A stretch of DNA of 64,000 bases from Flavihumibacter cheonanensis (GTDB taxonomy: Bacteria; Bacteroidota; Bacteroidia; Chitinophagales; Chitinophagaceae): NCBI RefSeq assembly GCF_022352215.1, contig NZ_JAKRWF010000003.1:353854-417853 (forward strand). The letters are read 5' to 3'. The position numbers and the translations under genes were made by a program. Shown piece after piece: positions 8,192-16,613 of this stretch (positions are counted from its first letter, which is position 1; each line of letters starts with the position of its first letter). The notes beneath the pieces are model-generated. The model did not search any database, had not been told where the DNA came from, and saw only the letters and a list, made by a program, of their open reading frames with translations.

Positions 8192-8770
8192 ATGACGGAA
8201 GAAGCACTCCTGCAAGCTTGTATTAATAATGAGCCGATGGCACAAAAAGAACTGTACCAGAAGTACAATTCTAAGATGCTGGCGGTATGTTACCGTTTCG
8301 CCCACAACCGGGAGGATGCGGAAGATATGTTGCAGGAAGGTTTTATCAAGGTATTCTCGCAGATCCATACTTTTCGCTCCCAGGGCGCATTAGAAGGATG
8401 GATTCGAAGAATCATGGTGCATACCTGTATCAACCACCTCAAGCGCAACAAGAAGTTCAATGAAAATGTAGATCTGATTCATGCCACCGGTTTGCAGGTT
8501 CGGGAGGAGTCTATACCATCCATAGTACAGGCCAAACAGGTTATTGAATGCATTCGGATGCTGCCCATCGGCTACCGGACCGTTCTCAACCTTTATGCCC
8601 TGGAAGGATATTCCCACAAAGAGATTGCGACCGTGCTGGACATTGAAGAAAGTACAAGTCGTTCTCAATATACCCGTGCCCGTCAGATGCTGGAAGAAAT
8701 CCTGGTTAAGCGAAAAATTATGGCAAAACCCCAGGAGAAAGTGTCCCTGCTAGCAGCGTTTGGGCGCTAA
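8192..8770 (+). CDS. RNA polymerase sigma-70 factor, ECF subfamily
   Basis: A 192-residue sigma factor. Region 2 covers about residues 15-85 (LYQKYNSKMLAVCYRFAHNR, EDAEDMLQEGFIKVF, GALEGWIRRIMVHTCINHLK). Region 4 covers about 120-175 (LPIGYRTVLNLYALEGYSHK, EIATVLDIEESTSRS). It would direct RNA polymerase to a dedicated promoter set. No FecR-type anti-sigma follows. Instead, 57 bp downstream is a protein with a short cytoplasmic N-terminus, one membrane helix and a large envelope part, which may take the sensing role. Confidence 0.93.
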   Translation: MTEEALLQACINNEPMAQKELYQKYNSKMLAVCYRFAHNREDAEDMLQEGFIKVFSQIHTFRSQGALEGWIRRIMVHTCINHLKRNKKFNENVDLIHATGLQVREESIPSIVQAKQVIECIRMLPIGYRTVLNLYALEGYSHKEIATVLDIEESTSRSQYTRARQMLEEILVKRKIMAKPQEKVSLLAAFGR

Positions 8771-8827
8771 TAGCACTCTTAGTATGGGGTAGGGTTTGAA
8801 AATTAGGAGTCCCTAACCGGAAGCGTA

Positions 8828-10306
8828 ATGGAGCAACATTTTTTTGAGGACGAATTTGAGCAGTTTCTTCGTGAAAATGCTGACCAGCACAGGATGTATC
8901 CTTCCGAAGCGGTGTGGACCAACGTATACCGTAAATTTCACCCCGGGAAACGCAGGCTGATGATAACCATATTGCTGTTACTTATTTTCTCCGGCATGTA
9001 TTGGCTGTTTTCCACTTCGGCATTACCGGTTTCCAAATCTAAAACCGCCGAGGTAACACCAGTCGAAGAGTCCACCTATCACGATCATTTTCCCTCTGTT
9101 ACAGTGGATGATATCATAGCTAAACTAAGGGCAAAATCCTTCATGCCGCCCCTTACTATTGAGGCACCAGTGGCCCTGAAACCCCTTGGTATTCGCAGAG
9201 AACTCAGACCATCGCTGGTTTCCATCCCGACCGTTTTCTCCGCTAATTTTGGATATGCAGAACAATTCTCTTTGTCGCATTGGGACCTGGTATTACCCCG
9301 GCTTAACTTACCTGTTTATGACCTGAGCAGCGTGCCGTTCAAAAAATTAGTCACACAAGTTGAAACCAGCATTTCTCCAACTTCAACTGAAGAAATTGAA
9401 CATACCGAATTGGTTTCATCCGGTGTGGCGGCTAGGGAAGTCGTTGCGAAAGAGGTCATTGCTATGCCGGATCAGCCCGCTTCCACGCACCCATCACTCC
9501 GGGAAGAGAGTTTATCCAAACCAACCAGCAGCACCACTTCCTTTGCAGGTCTTATTCCTGTTAAAGTAAAAACTGAACGGAAGACAAAATGGGAAAGTTC
9601 CATGCATTTTGCTCCCACTGTTGGTTACCGAAATTTGTTTGACAGCAAGAACTGGGTTACCTATGGAAACTCACCGCTGATGGTGAGCCGCCTGAATGTA
9701 AACCAGTTTGTAGATCATAAACCCGCCATCGGCTTTGAACTTGGAGGAGGAATTCGCTACCGGCTGAACAAAGCGTTGGTATTGAAAACCGGACTGCAAC
9801 TGAATCTTACCCGTTACAGTATTGGCGCATTCTCTCACGCCACAGAAAAAACTACGGTTGCACTTAATCCTGAATTAGGCTTCCGCCCGGATACCATGAT
9901 TGCCACTTCCAATCTCAGAAACCTGGCCGGCAATCGTCCTGAACGCGTACACAACGCCTACTTACAGATATCCATGCCCGTTGGAGCAGAATTGAAATTA
10001 TTTGGCGACGATCGTCTTCAGGTAAACCTGGGTGGTAGTTTACAACCCAGTTATCTGCTCAATACCAACCAGGTGCAGCTAAGCGCAGATTTCAGCAATT
10101 ATGTTAGTGAGCCATCCCTCTTGCGTCGCTGGAACATTGCCAGCAGCATGGAAGTTTTTGTTACTTATAATACCGGAAAAGTCAACTGGCAGATCGGTCC
10201 CCAGTTTCGTTATAACCTGCTTTCCACCTTCAAAAAAGCCTATCCCATCAAGGAAAACCTGATGGAGTACGGACTTAAAATCGGTATAACCCGGCCGATC
10301 CGTTAA
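8828..10306 (+). CDS. protein with inner-membrane anchor, Pro/Ser/Thr-rich linker and beta-barrel-like C-terminus
   Basis: A 492-residue protein of unknown function. Residues 1-40 form an acidic then basic cytoplasmic segment with EAVWTNVYRKFHPGKRR, a pattern seen N-terminal to the membrane helix in anti-sigma-like proteins of this group. One transmembrane helix spans about 44-64 (MITILLLLIFSGMYWLF). A long linker runs about 65-250 with many P, S, T, E and V. About 255-492 is rich in alternating beta strands (FELGGGIRYRLNKALVLKTG, NAYLQISMPVGAELKLFGDD), like the OMP beta-barrel families. It lies directly downstream of the ECF sigma gene. A membrane helix combined with a barrel-like domain in one chain is odd; see findings. 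Confidence 0.75.
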   Translation: MEQHFFEDEFEQFLRENADQHRMYPSEAVWTNVYRKFHPGKRRLMITILLLLIFSGMYWLFSTSALPVSKSKTAEVTPVEESTYHDHFPSVTVDDIIAKLRAKSFMPPLTIEAPVALKPLGIRRELRPSLVSIPTVFSANFGYAEQFSLSHWDLVLPRLNLPVYDLSSVPFKKLVTQVETSISPTSTEEIEHTELVSSGVAAREVVAKEVIAMPDQPASTHPSLREESLSKPTSSTTSFAGLIPVKVKTERKTKWESSMHFAPTVGYRNLFDSKNWVTYGNSPLMVSRLNVNQFVDHKPAIGFELGGGIRYRLNKALVLKTGLQLNLTRYSIGAFSHATEKTTVALNPELGFRPDTMIATSNLRNLAGNRPERVHNAYLQISMPVGAELKLFGDDRLQVNLGGSLQPSYLLNTNQVQLSADFSNYVSEPSLLRRWNIASSMEVFVTYNTGKVNWQIGPQFRYNLLSTFKKAYPIKENLMEYGLKIGITRPIR

Positions 10307-10314
10307 TTTTGCGT

Positions 10315-10902
10315 ATGCAATTTTCAACTTGTAAACAGCTGCTTGGCGGGTGGTTAATGATATCCTTATGGATTGGTTGTAAAGACACCGGTAAATCTCT
10401 TCCCTCTGAAGAAAAACAATATTTCCCGGTTGCCGATTATATTCGTTCCCAGCTTCATGTAATTGACTCTTTGCAATTGCCGGTTACCCTTTATCGTTCA
10501 GGTGAAAATGGATCCGACACATTGCTTCTTTCAACGAAGGAATGCCTGGAAATGGCAGCTCCCTTTCAGGAACCAGATATTACCGACCCGGCCGTTTCGA
10601 CTAAATTTACCGAAACCAGTTTCGCGGATCAATCCATTCCCAGTGTAACCTTCAATTATACCACCAAGGATGAAAAGCTGCCATTGAAGCGGGTAGATGT
10701 GGTGCTGCATCCTGATCCGGCACTCGCGGAGAAAGTCAGAACTATTTACATGGAAAAAATATATTCCAATGGCGATACCCTGATTGAAGAAAAACTATTC
10801 TGGAACAATGACCATTATTATCAGATTTTGAGAACCAGCAAAATCGGTTCCGCACCTCCCACACTTTCCCAGGTGAAGGTTGTATGGGATCCAACTGAAT
10901 AA
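10315..10902 (+). CDS. putative lipoprotein, unknown function
   Basis: About 195 residues. The start is taken at ATG 10315 (MQFSTCKQLLG) rather than the in-frame TTG at 10309. The N-terminus is a lipoprotein-like signal with Cys22 after LWIG, an imperfect lipobox. The body is polar, with no membrane helix and no family I recognise; it contains a KRVDVVLHPDPALAEKVR stretch and a YYQILRTSKIGS strand near the end. It begins 8 bp after the preceding gene and ends 3 bp before uvrC, so it is part of the sigma/uvrC transcription unit. Confidence 0.65.
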   Translation: MQFSTCKQLLGGWLMISLWIGCKDTGKSLPSEEKQYFPVADYIRSQLHVIDSLQLPVTLYRSGENGSDTLLLSTKECLEMAAPFQEPDITDPAVSTKFTETSFADQSIPSVTFNYTTKDEKLPLKRVDVVLHPDPALAEKVRTIYMEKIYSNGDTLIEEKLFWNNDHYYQILRTSKIGSAPPTLSQVKVVWDPTE

Positions 10903-10905
10903 GGA

Positions 10906-12729
10906 ATGACAGCTACTGAATTTCAACAGATCTCATCTACCATTCCTCTCTCGCCCGGCATTTATAAATATTATGATGACGGTAATACGCTTTTGTATGT
11001 GGGCAAAGCAAAAAGCCTGCGAAAGCGGATCAGTTCTTATTTTTCCAAAACATTCACCAGTTATAAAACACATGAACTTGTTCAGCGTATTGCTCGGATT
11101 GAGTTTACTATTGTAGACACAGAACAGGACGCTTTCCTACTGGAAAATGCGCTTATCAAGCAATTTCAACCCCGCTATAATATTGACCTGAAGGATGATA
11201 AAACCTATCCCTATCTGGTCATCAAAAAGGAACCCTTCCCCCGTGTTTTTCTAACCCGCCGCAAAATCAACGATGGATCTGAATACCTCGGCCCTTTTAC
11301 TTCCGTAGGAAAAGTGCGGGAACTATTGGATTTCATCAAACTAACCATTCCACTCCGTACTTGCAAGCTCAACCTTAGTGCTGCCAACATCCAAAAAGGG
11401 AAATATAAAGTTTGCCTTGAATACCATCTTGGTAACTGTAAAGGACCCTGTGAGGGATTGCAATCGGAAGAGGAATATCGGCAAGGGCTGCTTCAATTGC
11501 GGAATCTGATGAAAGGGAACCTGGGCCCGGTTATGCAACAATTCAAACAGGAAATGCAAGGCTACGCGGGGGCACTTCAGTTTGAAAAAGCGGAGATGAT
11601 GCGACGCAAACTGGATTATCTTGAACAATACCAGGCAAGATCCGTCATTGTTAGCAAACATCTTGGCAATCTGGATGTATTCTCTATATTAAAGGATGGT
11701 GATACAGCCTTTGTAAATTACCTGATGGTACAGCATGGCACTATCGTACAAACCCACACCATACAGTTGGAAACACACCTGGATGAAAACCAGGAGGAAG
11801 TACTGCTCTATGCGATAGGTCAACTTCGGGCATCATTTAATAGCCAGGCAACAGAAATAATTGTCCCTTTTGAATTACCAGGCTGGCAGGAGGAGACCTT
11901 AGACGAAAAAGAATTCCTGATTACCGTTCCTAAGGGTGGTGACAAAAAAAAGCTGCTGGAGCTATCTCTAAAAAATGTGAATTATTTCCAGGATGAAATT
12001 CGCCGTAAAAAAACACTCCACCTGGAAGGCAAGTCCGAAGAAGAAAAGAAACAGGTACTGTTTCAGTTGATGGAAGATTTACAACTTCCCGAACTACCCG
12101 TTCATATCGAATGTTTTGATAACTCGAATTTCCAGGGTGCATTTCCTGTAAGTGCGATGGTATGTTTCAAAGAGGGGGTAGCCAGCAAAAAAGATTACCG
12201 CCACTTCAACGTGAAAACGGTGGAAGGGATCAATGATTTTGCCACTATGAAGGAAGTAGTAACCAGGCGTTACAAACGATTGAAAGACGAAGAAAGCTCA
12301 CTTCCTCAACTGGTTATCATTGATGGAGGAAAAGGGCAATTGGGGGCAGCAATGGAAGCGATTCGGGAATTGGATCTGACTGGTAGTATGACCCTTGTGG
12401 GACTGGCAAAAAATGAAGAAGAACTATTTTTTCCTGGTGATTCGGAGTCCGTTCGATTACCCTACAACAGTGAATCGCTCAAACTGATTCGCCGCATCCG
12501 GGATGAGGTGCATCGGTTTGGAATCACATTCCACCGCAACCAACGCAGTAAAGGCACTTTTAAAAACGAATTGGAAGGAATTCCTGGTATTGGTAAGGCA
12601 ACTGCAACCCAGCTGCTGCGCAAATTCAGGAGCATTTCCAATATAAGAAATCTAAGTGAGGAAGAAATAAGCCAGGAAATAGGTGGCGCAAGGGCAAAAC
12701 TGGTTTGGGAATATTTCCATAAAGGCTGA
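10906..12729 (+). CDS. uvrC: excinuclease ABC subunit C
   Basis: Makes the dual incisions in nucleotide-excision repair after UvrAB recognition. The 607 residues are full length. The GIY-YIG nuclease is N-terminal (SPGIYKYYDDGNTLLYVGKA, LRKRISSYF). Next come YLGPFTSVGKVRELLDFI, the CLEYHLGNCKGPCEGL cluster and the UVR domain near 205-240 (LQFEKAEMMRRKLDYLEQYQ). The RNase H-like nuclease follows from about 375 (IECFDNSNFQGAFPVSAMVC, LVIIDGGKGQLGAA). Tandem HhH motifs end the protein (LEGIPGIGKATATQLLRKF). The ATG lies 3 bp after the lipoprotein stop. A histidine-kinase gene starts within 10 bp of its end, an unusual partner. Confidence 0.95.
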   Translation: MTATEFQQISSTIPLSPGIYKYYDDGNTLLYVGKAKSLRKRISSYFSKTFTSYKTHELVQRIARIEFTIVDTEQDAFLLENALIKQFQPRYNIDLKDDKTYPYLVIKKEPFPRVFLTRRKINDGSEYLGPFTSVGKVRELLDFIKLTIPLRTCKLNLSAANIQKGKYKVCLEYHLGNCKGPCEGLQSEEEYRQGLLQLRNLMKGNLGPVMQQFKQEMQGYAGALQFEKAEMMRRKLDYLEQYQARSVIVSKHLGNLDVFSILKDGDTAFVNYLMVQHGTIVQTHTIQLETHLDENQEEVLLYAIGQLRASFNSQATEIIVPFELPGWQEETLDEKEFLITVPKGGDKKKLLELSLKNVNYFQDEIRRKKTLHLEGKSEEEKKQVLFQLMEDLQLPELPVHIECFDNSNFQGAFPVSAMVCFKEGVASKKDYRHFNVKTVEGINDFATMKEVVTRRYKRLKDEESSLPQLVIIDGGKGQLGAAMEAIRELDLTGSMTLVGLAKNEEELFFPGDSESVRLPYNSESLKLIRRIRDEVHRFGITFHRNQRSKGTFKNELEGIPGIGKATATQLLRKFRSISNIRNLSEEEISQEIGGARAKLVWEYFHKG

Positions 12730-12736
12730 GAGCACT

Positions 12737-15700
12737 ATGTGCTTTAAAACTCAAATTGTACATTGCACTGTCATGTTCAAAACCATCCTTAATGAAATAC
12801 CAAAACCCGCCGTGGTATTGAATATCCCGGAGGAGGGAAAACTGTTCATCCTTTACAGTAACAAAGCATTTAACCAGCTTCTCTATAAAGACAGGATTTT
12901 TACTGATAATCCGGCCCTTGAAGGCTATTGTCTTCAGTTACTGGCTGCAACTCACCAGGTAAGTCCCGATAATCCCATAAAAGGCAATCAAACAATATTC
13001 TTAACAGGGAAACCAGAAGTTCAGGAACTGCAAATTGAATTTACCGTACTGAAAGAGTCTGCAGAACCATTCATCCTGGCTGTGCTGCAAAATACAAACC
13101 AGACAACCGGTCAATTTGAGAACAAACCGCTGATCGAAGAAGCAGGTGATATTTGTGTGATATTAAACAGGGACGGGAATTACCTGAGTGTTTCGAATCA
13201 GTTTTCGGAAATCATGGGGTACAGTACCGCGGATGTTATCGGCACCAATGTCTTTGAACTGGTCCATCCGGAAGACCGTAAAATGGTAAAAGAAAATTTT
13301 CAGCGGCTTCAACAGGAAGTCAGTGTTTTTGCACCACCTTTTCGTTTCCTTAAAAAAGATCAAAGCTGGTGCTGGTTGCAAAGCGTAGGCACCAATCTGC
13401 TTGAGACGGATCCCGGCAAAGCAATAATAGTAAACAGTATGGATATAACCCAACTGGTGCACACACAACAGGAATTGCAATTGAGCAATGAAAGATACCA
13501 GCTGATTTCCAAAGCCAGCAAGGATGCCTTGTACGACTGGGACATTCCAGAAGACATATTTTACTGGGGCGATGGCTTTAACCGTTTATTTGGCTACGCA
13601 GCAACAGGCGAACCATTCCGTTTATCGAACTGGATTGCCCTGACACACCACCAGGATGTGACAAAACATGAACAGCGATGGAATACATTTTGGGTCGATC
13701 CTCGCCAGAACAGCTGGACCAATGAATTCCGGTTCAAAAAAGCCGATGGAACTTACGCCTATGTAGAAGAAATTGCCTATCTGATACGTGATAAGGAAGG
13801 AAAGCCAATTCGCATGATCGGCTCTGTTAGAGATATATCGGATACCAAACTTGCACGGAATAGAAAACAACTGGAACAAAATATCACCCAATTATTCAGA
13901 TCCACAAGGCCACTGCATAAGATCCTTCAACAGGTAGTGGATTATTTGGCGCAATTAGGATATTTTGAGTTATCGGAGATTTGGCTTTGTTCGAGTCGCC
14001 AGGACAAAATGCGACTAATCGCTTATCACTGGAATTCTAAAACCGCCCCACATTTTTATCCGGAAAATAAAAGAGTAACAGAAATAAAAAAAGGAAAAGG
14101 GTTTATTGGAAAAATCTGGCAAACCAGGCAACCGGAGCATTGGGGCTCAGCACAGATAAGAAAAGAATTTGTACGTGCACAGAAAGCTGAAGCCGCGGGC
14201 ATTGAATCCATTTCCGGTATACCACTAACAGATAGCAATCAAGTAATTGGAGCTGTAGTATTCGGTCGCACCTGGAATACTGGAGAAGAGGCCTTTACCG
14301 TATCCATTATTGAAGCAGTTCAGTATTCATTAGGCGCTGAAATCAGGCGCAAACAACAGGAGGATGAGATGCGCCTTATGTTTGAGAGTTCACCGGATAT
14401 CCTCGCGATTATATCTCCCGATGGATATTTCACCCGTGTGAATCCGGCATTTTGTACAATCATGGGTTACTCTGCACAGGAATTGACCAGCAAACCCTTC
14501 CATTATTTTGTTCATCCTGACGACCTGGAATATTCGTTAAGGACGTTTAGTGAAACCCTGATCATTGATGAAAAGGCAACCAATTTTGTAAATCGCTATG
14601 TTACCAGGAGCGGTGAACACCGGTGGATTTCCTGGAGCTCCTCAGAAGTATTCGGAGATGAAAACCAGGCATTCGCCTATGGAAGGGACATTACTGAAAT
14701 GAAACAATTGGAGGAGCTGATTGACAATACCTCCAAGTTAGCCAGGATAGGCAGTTGGGAAATTAATATGGCGGATAAGAAAATCTTTTGCTCAAAAATC
14801 ACCCGTGATATACTGGAACTAAAACCCAATCAGCAATTACAACTCAATAGCCGGCTTGAGTATATTCGGGAAAATAGTAAGGAGAAAGTTCGAAGATTAT
14901 TACAGGCTGCCATTTTTGACCGCGAACCCTGGGATATAGAAATAGAAATAGAGACTGCAAAAGGATCCGCCCGCTGGGTACGTTTGATAGGTCAGGCCAG
15001 TTTCAAACAAGGCCGGTGTGACCGGATTTATGGAAGTATACAGGACATACATGAAAAGAAGCTGTATGAAGCCTCTCTTGAGAACCTAAACCTGGAACTG
15101 AAGCGGATCAACCAGGAACTAAAAAGCTCCAACGCGGAACTGGAACAGTTTGCCTTTGTAGCATCACATGATTTACAGGAACCGCTTCGAATGATTACCG
15201 GATTTCTTACCATGCTGGAGAAAAAATATGGCCCCCAACTCGATAGTAAAGCGAATCAGTATATCTATTACGCAGTTGATGGAGCAAAGCGGATGCGGGG
15301 AATCATACTGGATCTCCTTGAATATTCTAGAGTCGGCAGAATGAATACGACACTGGAACTCGTAAACCCGGAAATACTGATCAGGGAAGTGAAACAATTG
15401 TTACAAAATCAAATTGAGGAAAAATCCGCGACCATCAATCATGATCCATTACCAAGGATAGCAACCTATAAAATACCCCTGCAGCAGGTATTACAAAATC
15501 TGGTAAGCAATGCATTAAAATACAGCCACCCTGACCGAAAACCTGAGGTTTTGATTTCTGTTACCGATCAACAATCGTATTGGCAGTTTTCAGTACAGGA
15601 TAATGGAATTGGTATTGAAGCTGATGCCCATGATAAGATATTTGTTATTTTCCAACGACTGAATTACACACCGGAAATCCCTGGTAGCGGTATGGGACTT

Positions 15701-15826
15701 GCCATTGCAAAAAAAATTACTGAATGGCAAGGTGGTAAGATTTGGGTAGAATCTGAACCAGGACAGGGAAGTACCTTTTATTTTACATTACCGAAAACAG
15801 GGGCTGATCTATTTAAAGACCAATAA
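12737..15826 (+). CDS. multi-PAS/GAF sensor histidine kinase
   Basis: About 1029 residues, with the start placed at ATG 12737 (MCFKTQIVHC); ATG 12773 (MFKTILNEIP) is a good alternative. Domains in order: degenerate PAS-like (about 15-110), PAS (135-240, EDICVILNRDG-like with VHPEDRK), PAS (255-370), GAF (380-540), PAS (555-670, SPDILAIISPDGYF), PAS (675-785), HisKA with phospho-acceptor His811 in FVASHDLQEPLRM, and HATPase (NLVSNALKYS, DNGIGI, GSGMGLAIAKK). There is no transmembrane helix, so it is a cytoplasmic sensor. A single-domain receiver gene follows 6 bp later and is the obvious partner. Close paralogues are at 40938 and 51720. Confidence 0.92.
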   Translation: MCFKTQIVHCTVMFKTILNEIPKPAVVLNIPEEGKLFILYSNKAFNQLLYKDRIFTDNPALEGYCLQLLAATHQVSPDNPIKGNQTIFLTGKPEVQELQIEFTVLKESAEPFILAVLQNTNQTTGQFENKPLIEEAGDICVILNRDGNYLSVSNQFSEIMGYSTADVIGTNVFELVHPEDRKMVKENFQRLQQEVSVFAPPFRFLKKDQSWCWLQSVGTNLLETDPGKAIIVNSMDITQLVHTQQELQLSNERYQLISKASKDALYDWDIPEDIFYWGDGFNRLFGYAATGEPFRLSNWIALTHHQDVTKHEQRWNTFWVDPRQNSWTNEFRFKKADGTYAYVEEIAYLIRDKEGKPIRMIGSVRDISDTKLARNRKQLEQNITQLFRSTRPLHKILQQVVDYLAQLGYFELSEIWLCSSRQDKMRLIAYHWNSKTAPHFYPENKRVTEIKKGKGFIGKIWQTRQPEHWGSAQIRKEFVRAQKAEAAGIESISGIPLTDSNQVIGAVVFGRTWNTGEEAFTVSIIEAVQYSLGAEIRRKQQEDEMRLMFESSPDILAIISPDGYFTRVNPAFCTIMGYSAQELTSKPFHYFVHPDDLEYSLRTFSETLIIDEKATNFVNRYVTRSGEHRWISWSSSEVFGDENQAFAYGRDITEMKQLEELIDNTSKLARIGSWEINMADKKIFCSKITRDILELKPNQQLQLNSRLEYIRENSKEKVRRLLQAAIFDREPWDIEIEIETAKGSARWVRLIGQASFKQGRCDRIYGSIQDIHEKKLYEASLENLNLELKRINQELKSSNAELEQFAFVASHDLQEPLRMITGFLTMLEKKYGPQLDSKANQYIYYAVDGAKRMRGIILDLLEYSRVGRMNTTLELVNPEILIREVKQLLQNQIEEKSATINHDPLPRIATYKIPLQQVLQNLVSNALKYSHPDRKPEVLISVTDQQSYWQFSVQDNGIGIEADAHDKIFVIFQRLNYTPEIPGSGMGLAIAKKITEWQGGKIWVESEPGQGSTFYFTLPKTGADLFKDQ

Positions 15827-15832
15827 TGCTGC

Positions 15833-16252
15833 ATGAAAGAGTTCCACATTTTACTGGTAGAAGACAATGAAGGAGATATTCTGATGACTTCAGAATCAAT
15901 ACAGGAGTATGATCCGGATTGCCATATAGAAGTTGCCAGAAATGGGCAGGAAGCAATTGAGAAACTTCAATCCTTCAAGGAAGATCCGCTGCTTAAAAAG
16001 CCTGACCTTATTCTGCTTGATATTAATCTGCCCCGAAAGAACGGCCACGAAGTAGTTGCGTTCATCAAAAATCAGCTTTATCTGTCTTCTATTCCGGTGG
16101 TAATTTTAACTACTTCTTCCGCTCCATTGGATATCCAGAAAGCCTACGAGGCGCATGCCAATTCCTATCTTACCAAACCAACAGAAGCTGAAGAATTCAG
16201 CAAAATGGTAGCTGCACTGATTGAGTTCTGGAAAAGGAATGTTCACTTGTAG
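15833..16252 (+). CDS. single-domain response regulator (Rcp1/CheY-like)
   Basis: A 139-residue receiver with no output domain. LLVEDNEGDILMTSES holds the acidic pair; Asp63 in LLDINLPRKNGHEV is the phospho-acceptor. The conserved Thr/Ser region is VVILTTSSAP and the Lys is in SYLTKP. The EDNEGD signature and C-terminal FWKRNVHL helix resemble Rcp1-type regulators that pair with PAS or phytochrome kinases lacking a membrane anchor. It lies 6 bp after its kinase. Output is probably protein-protein signalling, not DNA binding. Confidence 0.92.
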   Translation: MKEFHILLVEDNEGDILMTSESIQEYDPDCHIEVARNGQEAIEKLQSFKEDPLLKKPDLILLDINLPRKNGHEVVAFIKNQLYLSSIPVVILTTSSAPLDIQKAYEAHANSYLTKPTEAEEFSKMVAALIEFWKRNVHL

Positions 16253-16263
16253 TAAAAAACAAA

Positions 16264-16294
16264 GGGGCCAGGATAGACATCCAGCCCCGTTTTT
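16264..16294 (+). terminator. terminator after the kinase/receiver pair
   Basis: GGGGC and GCCCC arms, extended inward by GGAT/ATCC with a small bulge, are followed by GTTTTT. It sits 11 bp beyond the receiver stop. It is the first of three hairpins in the 361-bp gap before gldN, which has no convincing gene. Confidence 0.7.
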
Positions 16295-16393
16295 AAAATC
16301 CAATATCCTATGAAAAACCGAGTTAAAGGTAGATGAATTTTTATTTCTTCCAATACCCGGATAGCGGTATTTTTTCCATTTTCGACGAATGGC

Positions 16394-16437
16394 ATGGAAG
16401 AGGAGACAAAGGAGACAGGGAACAAAGGAGGAAAGGG
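16394..16437 (+). repeat. purine tract in the receiver-gldN gap
   Basis: A run of almost pure A/G on the + strand. Its first 22 bases (16394-16415) are identical to 23803-23824, and both begin ATGGAAGAGGAGAC. It belongs to the dispersed tract family. It is mirrored by a pyrimidine tract at 16569-16612 on the other side of two hairpins. Confidence 0.7.
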
Positions 16438-16450
16438 AATCGCTGATAAA

Positions 16451-16492
16451 AAATAAAAGTGGGTACCAGAGGTTCGGTGCCCACTTTTATTT
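16451..16492. terminator. hairpin, bidirectional terminator candidate
   Basis: AAATAAAAGTGGG (16451-16463) pairs perfectly with CCCACTTTTATTT (16480-16492), and ACC/GGT can add inner pairs. A/T-rich outer arms give a T run on either strand, as expected between convergent genes. Confidence 0.75.
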
Positions 16493-16510
16493 GAAAAAGG
16501 CAGTAACAGC

Positions 16511-16556
16511 ATAAAATAGGAAAGGAGAACGTTGTCGTTCTCCTTTCCTATTTTAT
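16511..16556. terminator. 21-bp perfect hairpin downstream of gldN
   Basis: Arms 16511-16531 and 16536-16556 are exact reverse complements (outer ATAAAATAGG, inner GGAGAACG) with a 4-nt TTGT loop. T-rich ends occur on both strands. It is the most stable structure in the gap and the likely end point of the gldKLMN transcript. Confidence 0.85.
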
Positions 16557-16568
16557 ATTTTACAATTA

Positions 16569-16612
16569 CTCCTTCTTCCCTCTTCCATTCTCCCCTCTTC
16601 CTTTCCTCCAGT
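16569..16612 (-). repeat. purine tract directly after the gldN stop (minus strand)
   Basis: C/T-only on the + strand, hence purine-only on the gldN coding strand; it includes ATGGAAGAGGG. It starts right after the gldN stop codon. Together with 16394-16437 it flanks the two hairpins as an imperfect inverted pair. Confidence 0.7.
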
Positions 16613-16613
16613 C

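Noticed and set aside
12683-12736. Upstream in-frame start of the large PAS kinase overlapping uvrC
   Set aside because: It would overlap the conserved uvrC C-terminus by 47 bp and adds residues without PAS similarity; ATG 12737 or 12773 fits better.
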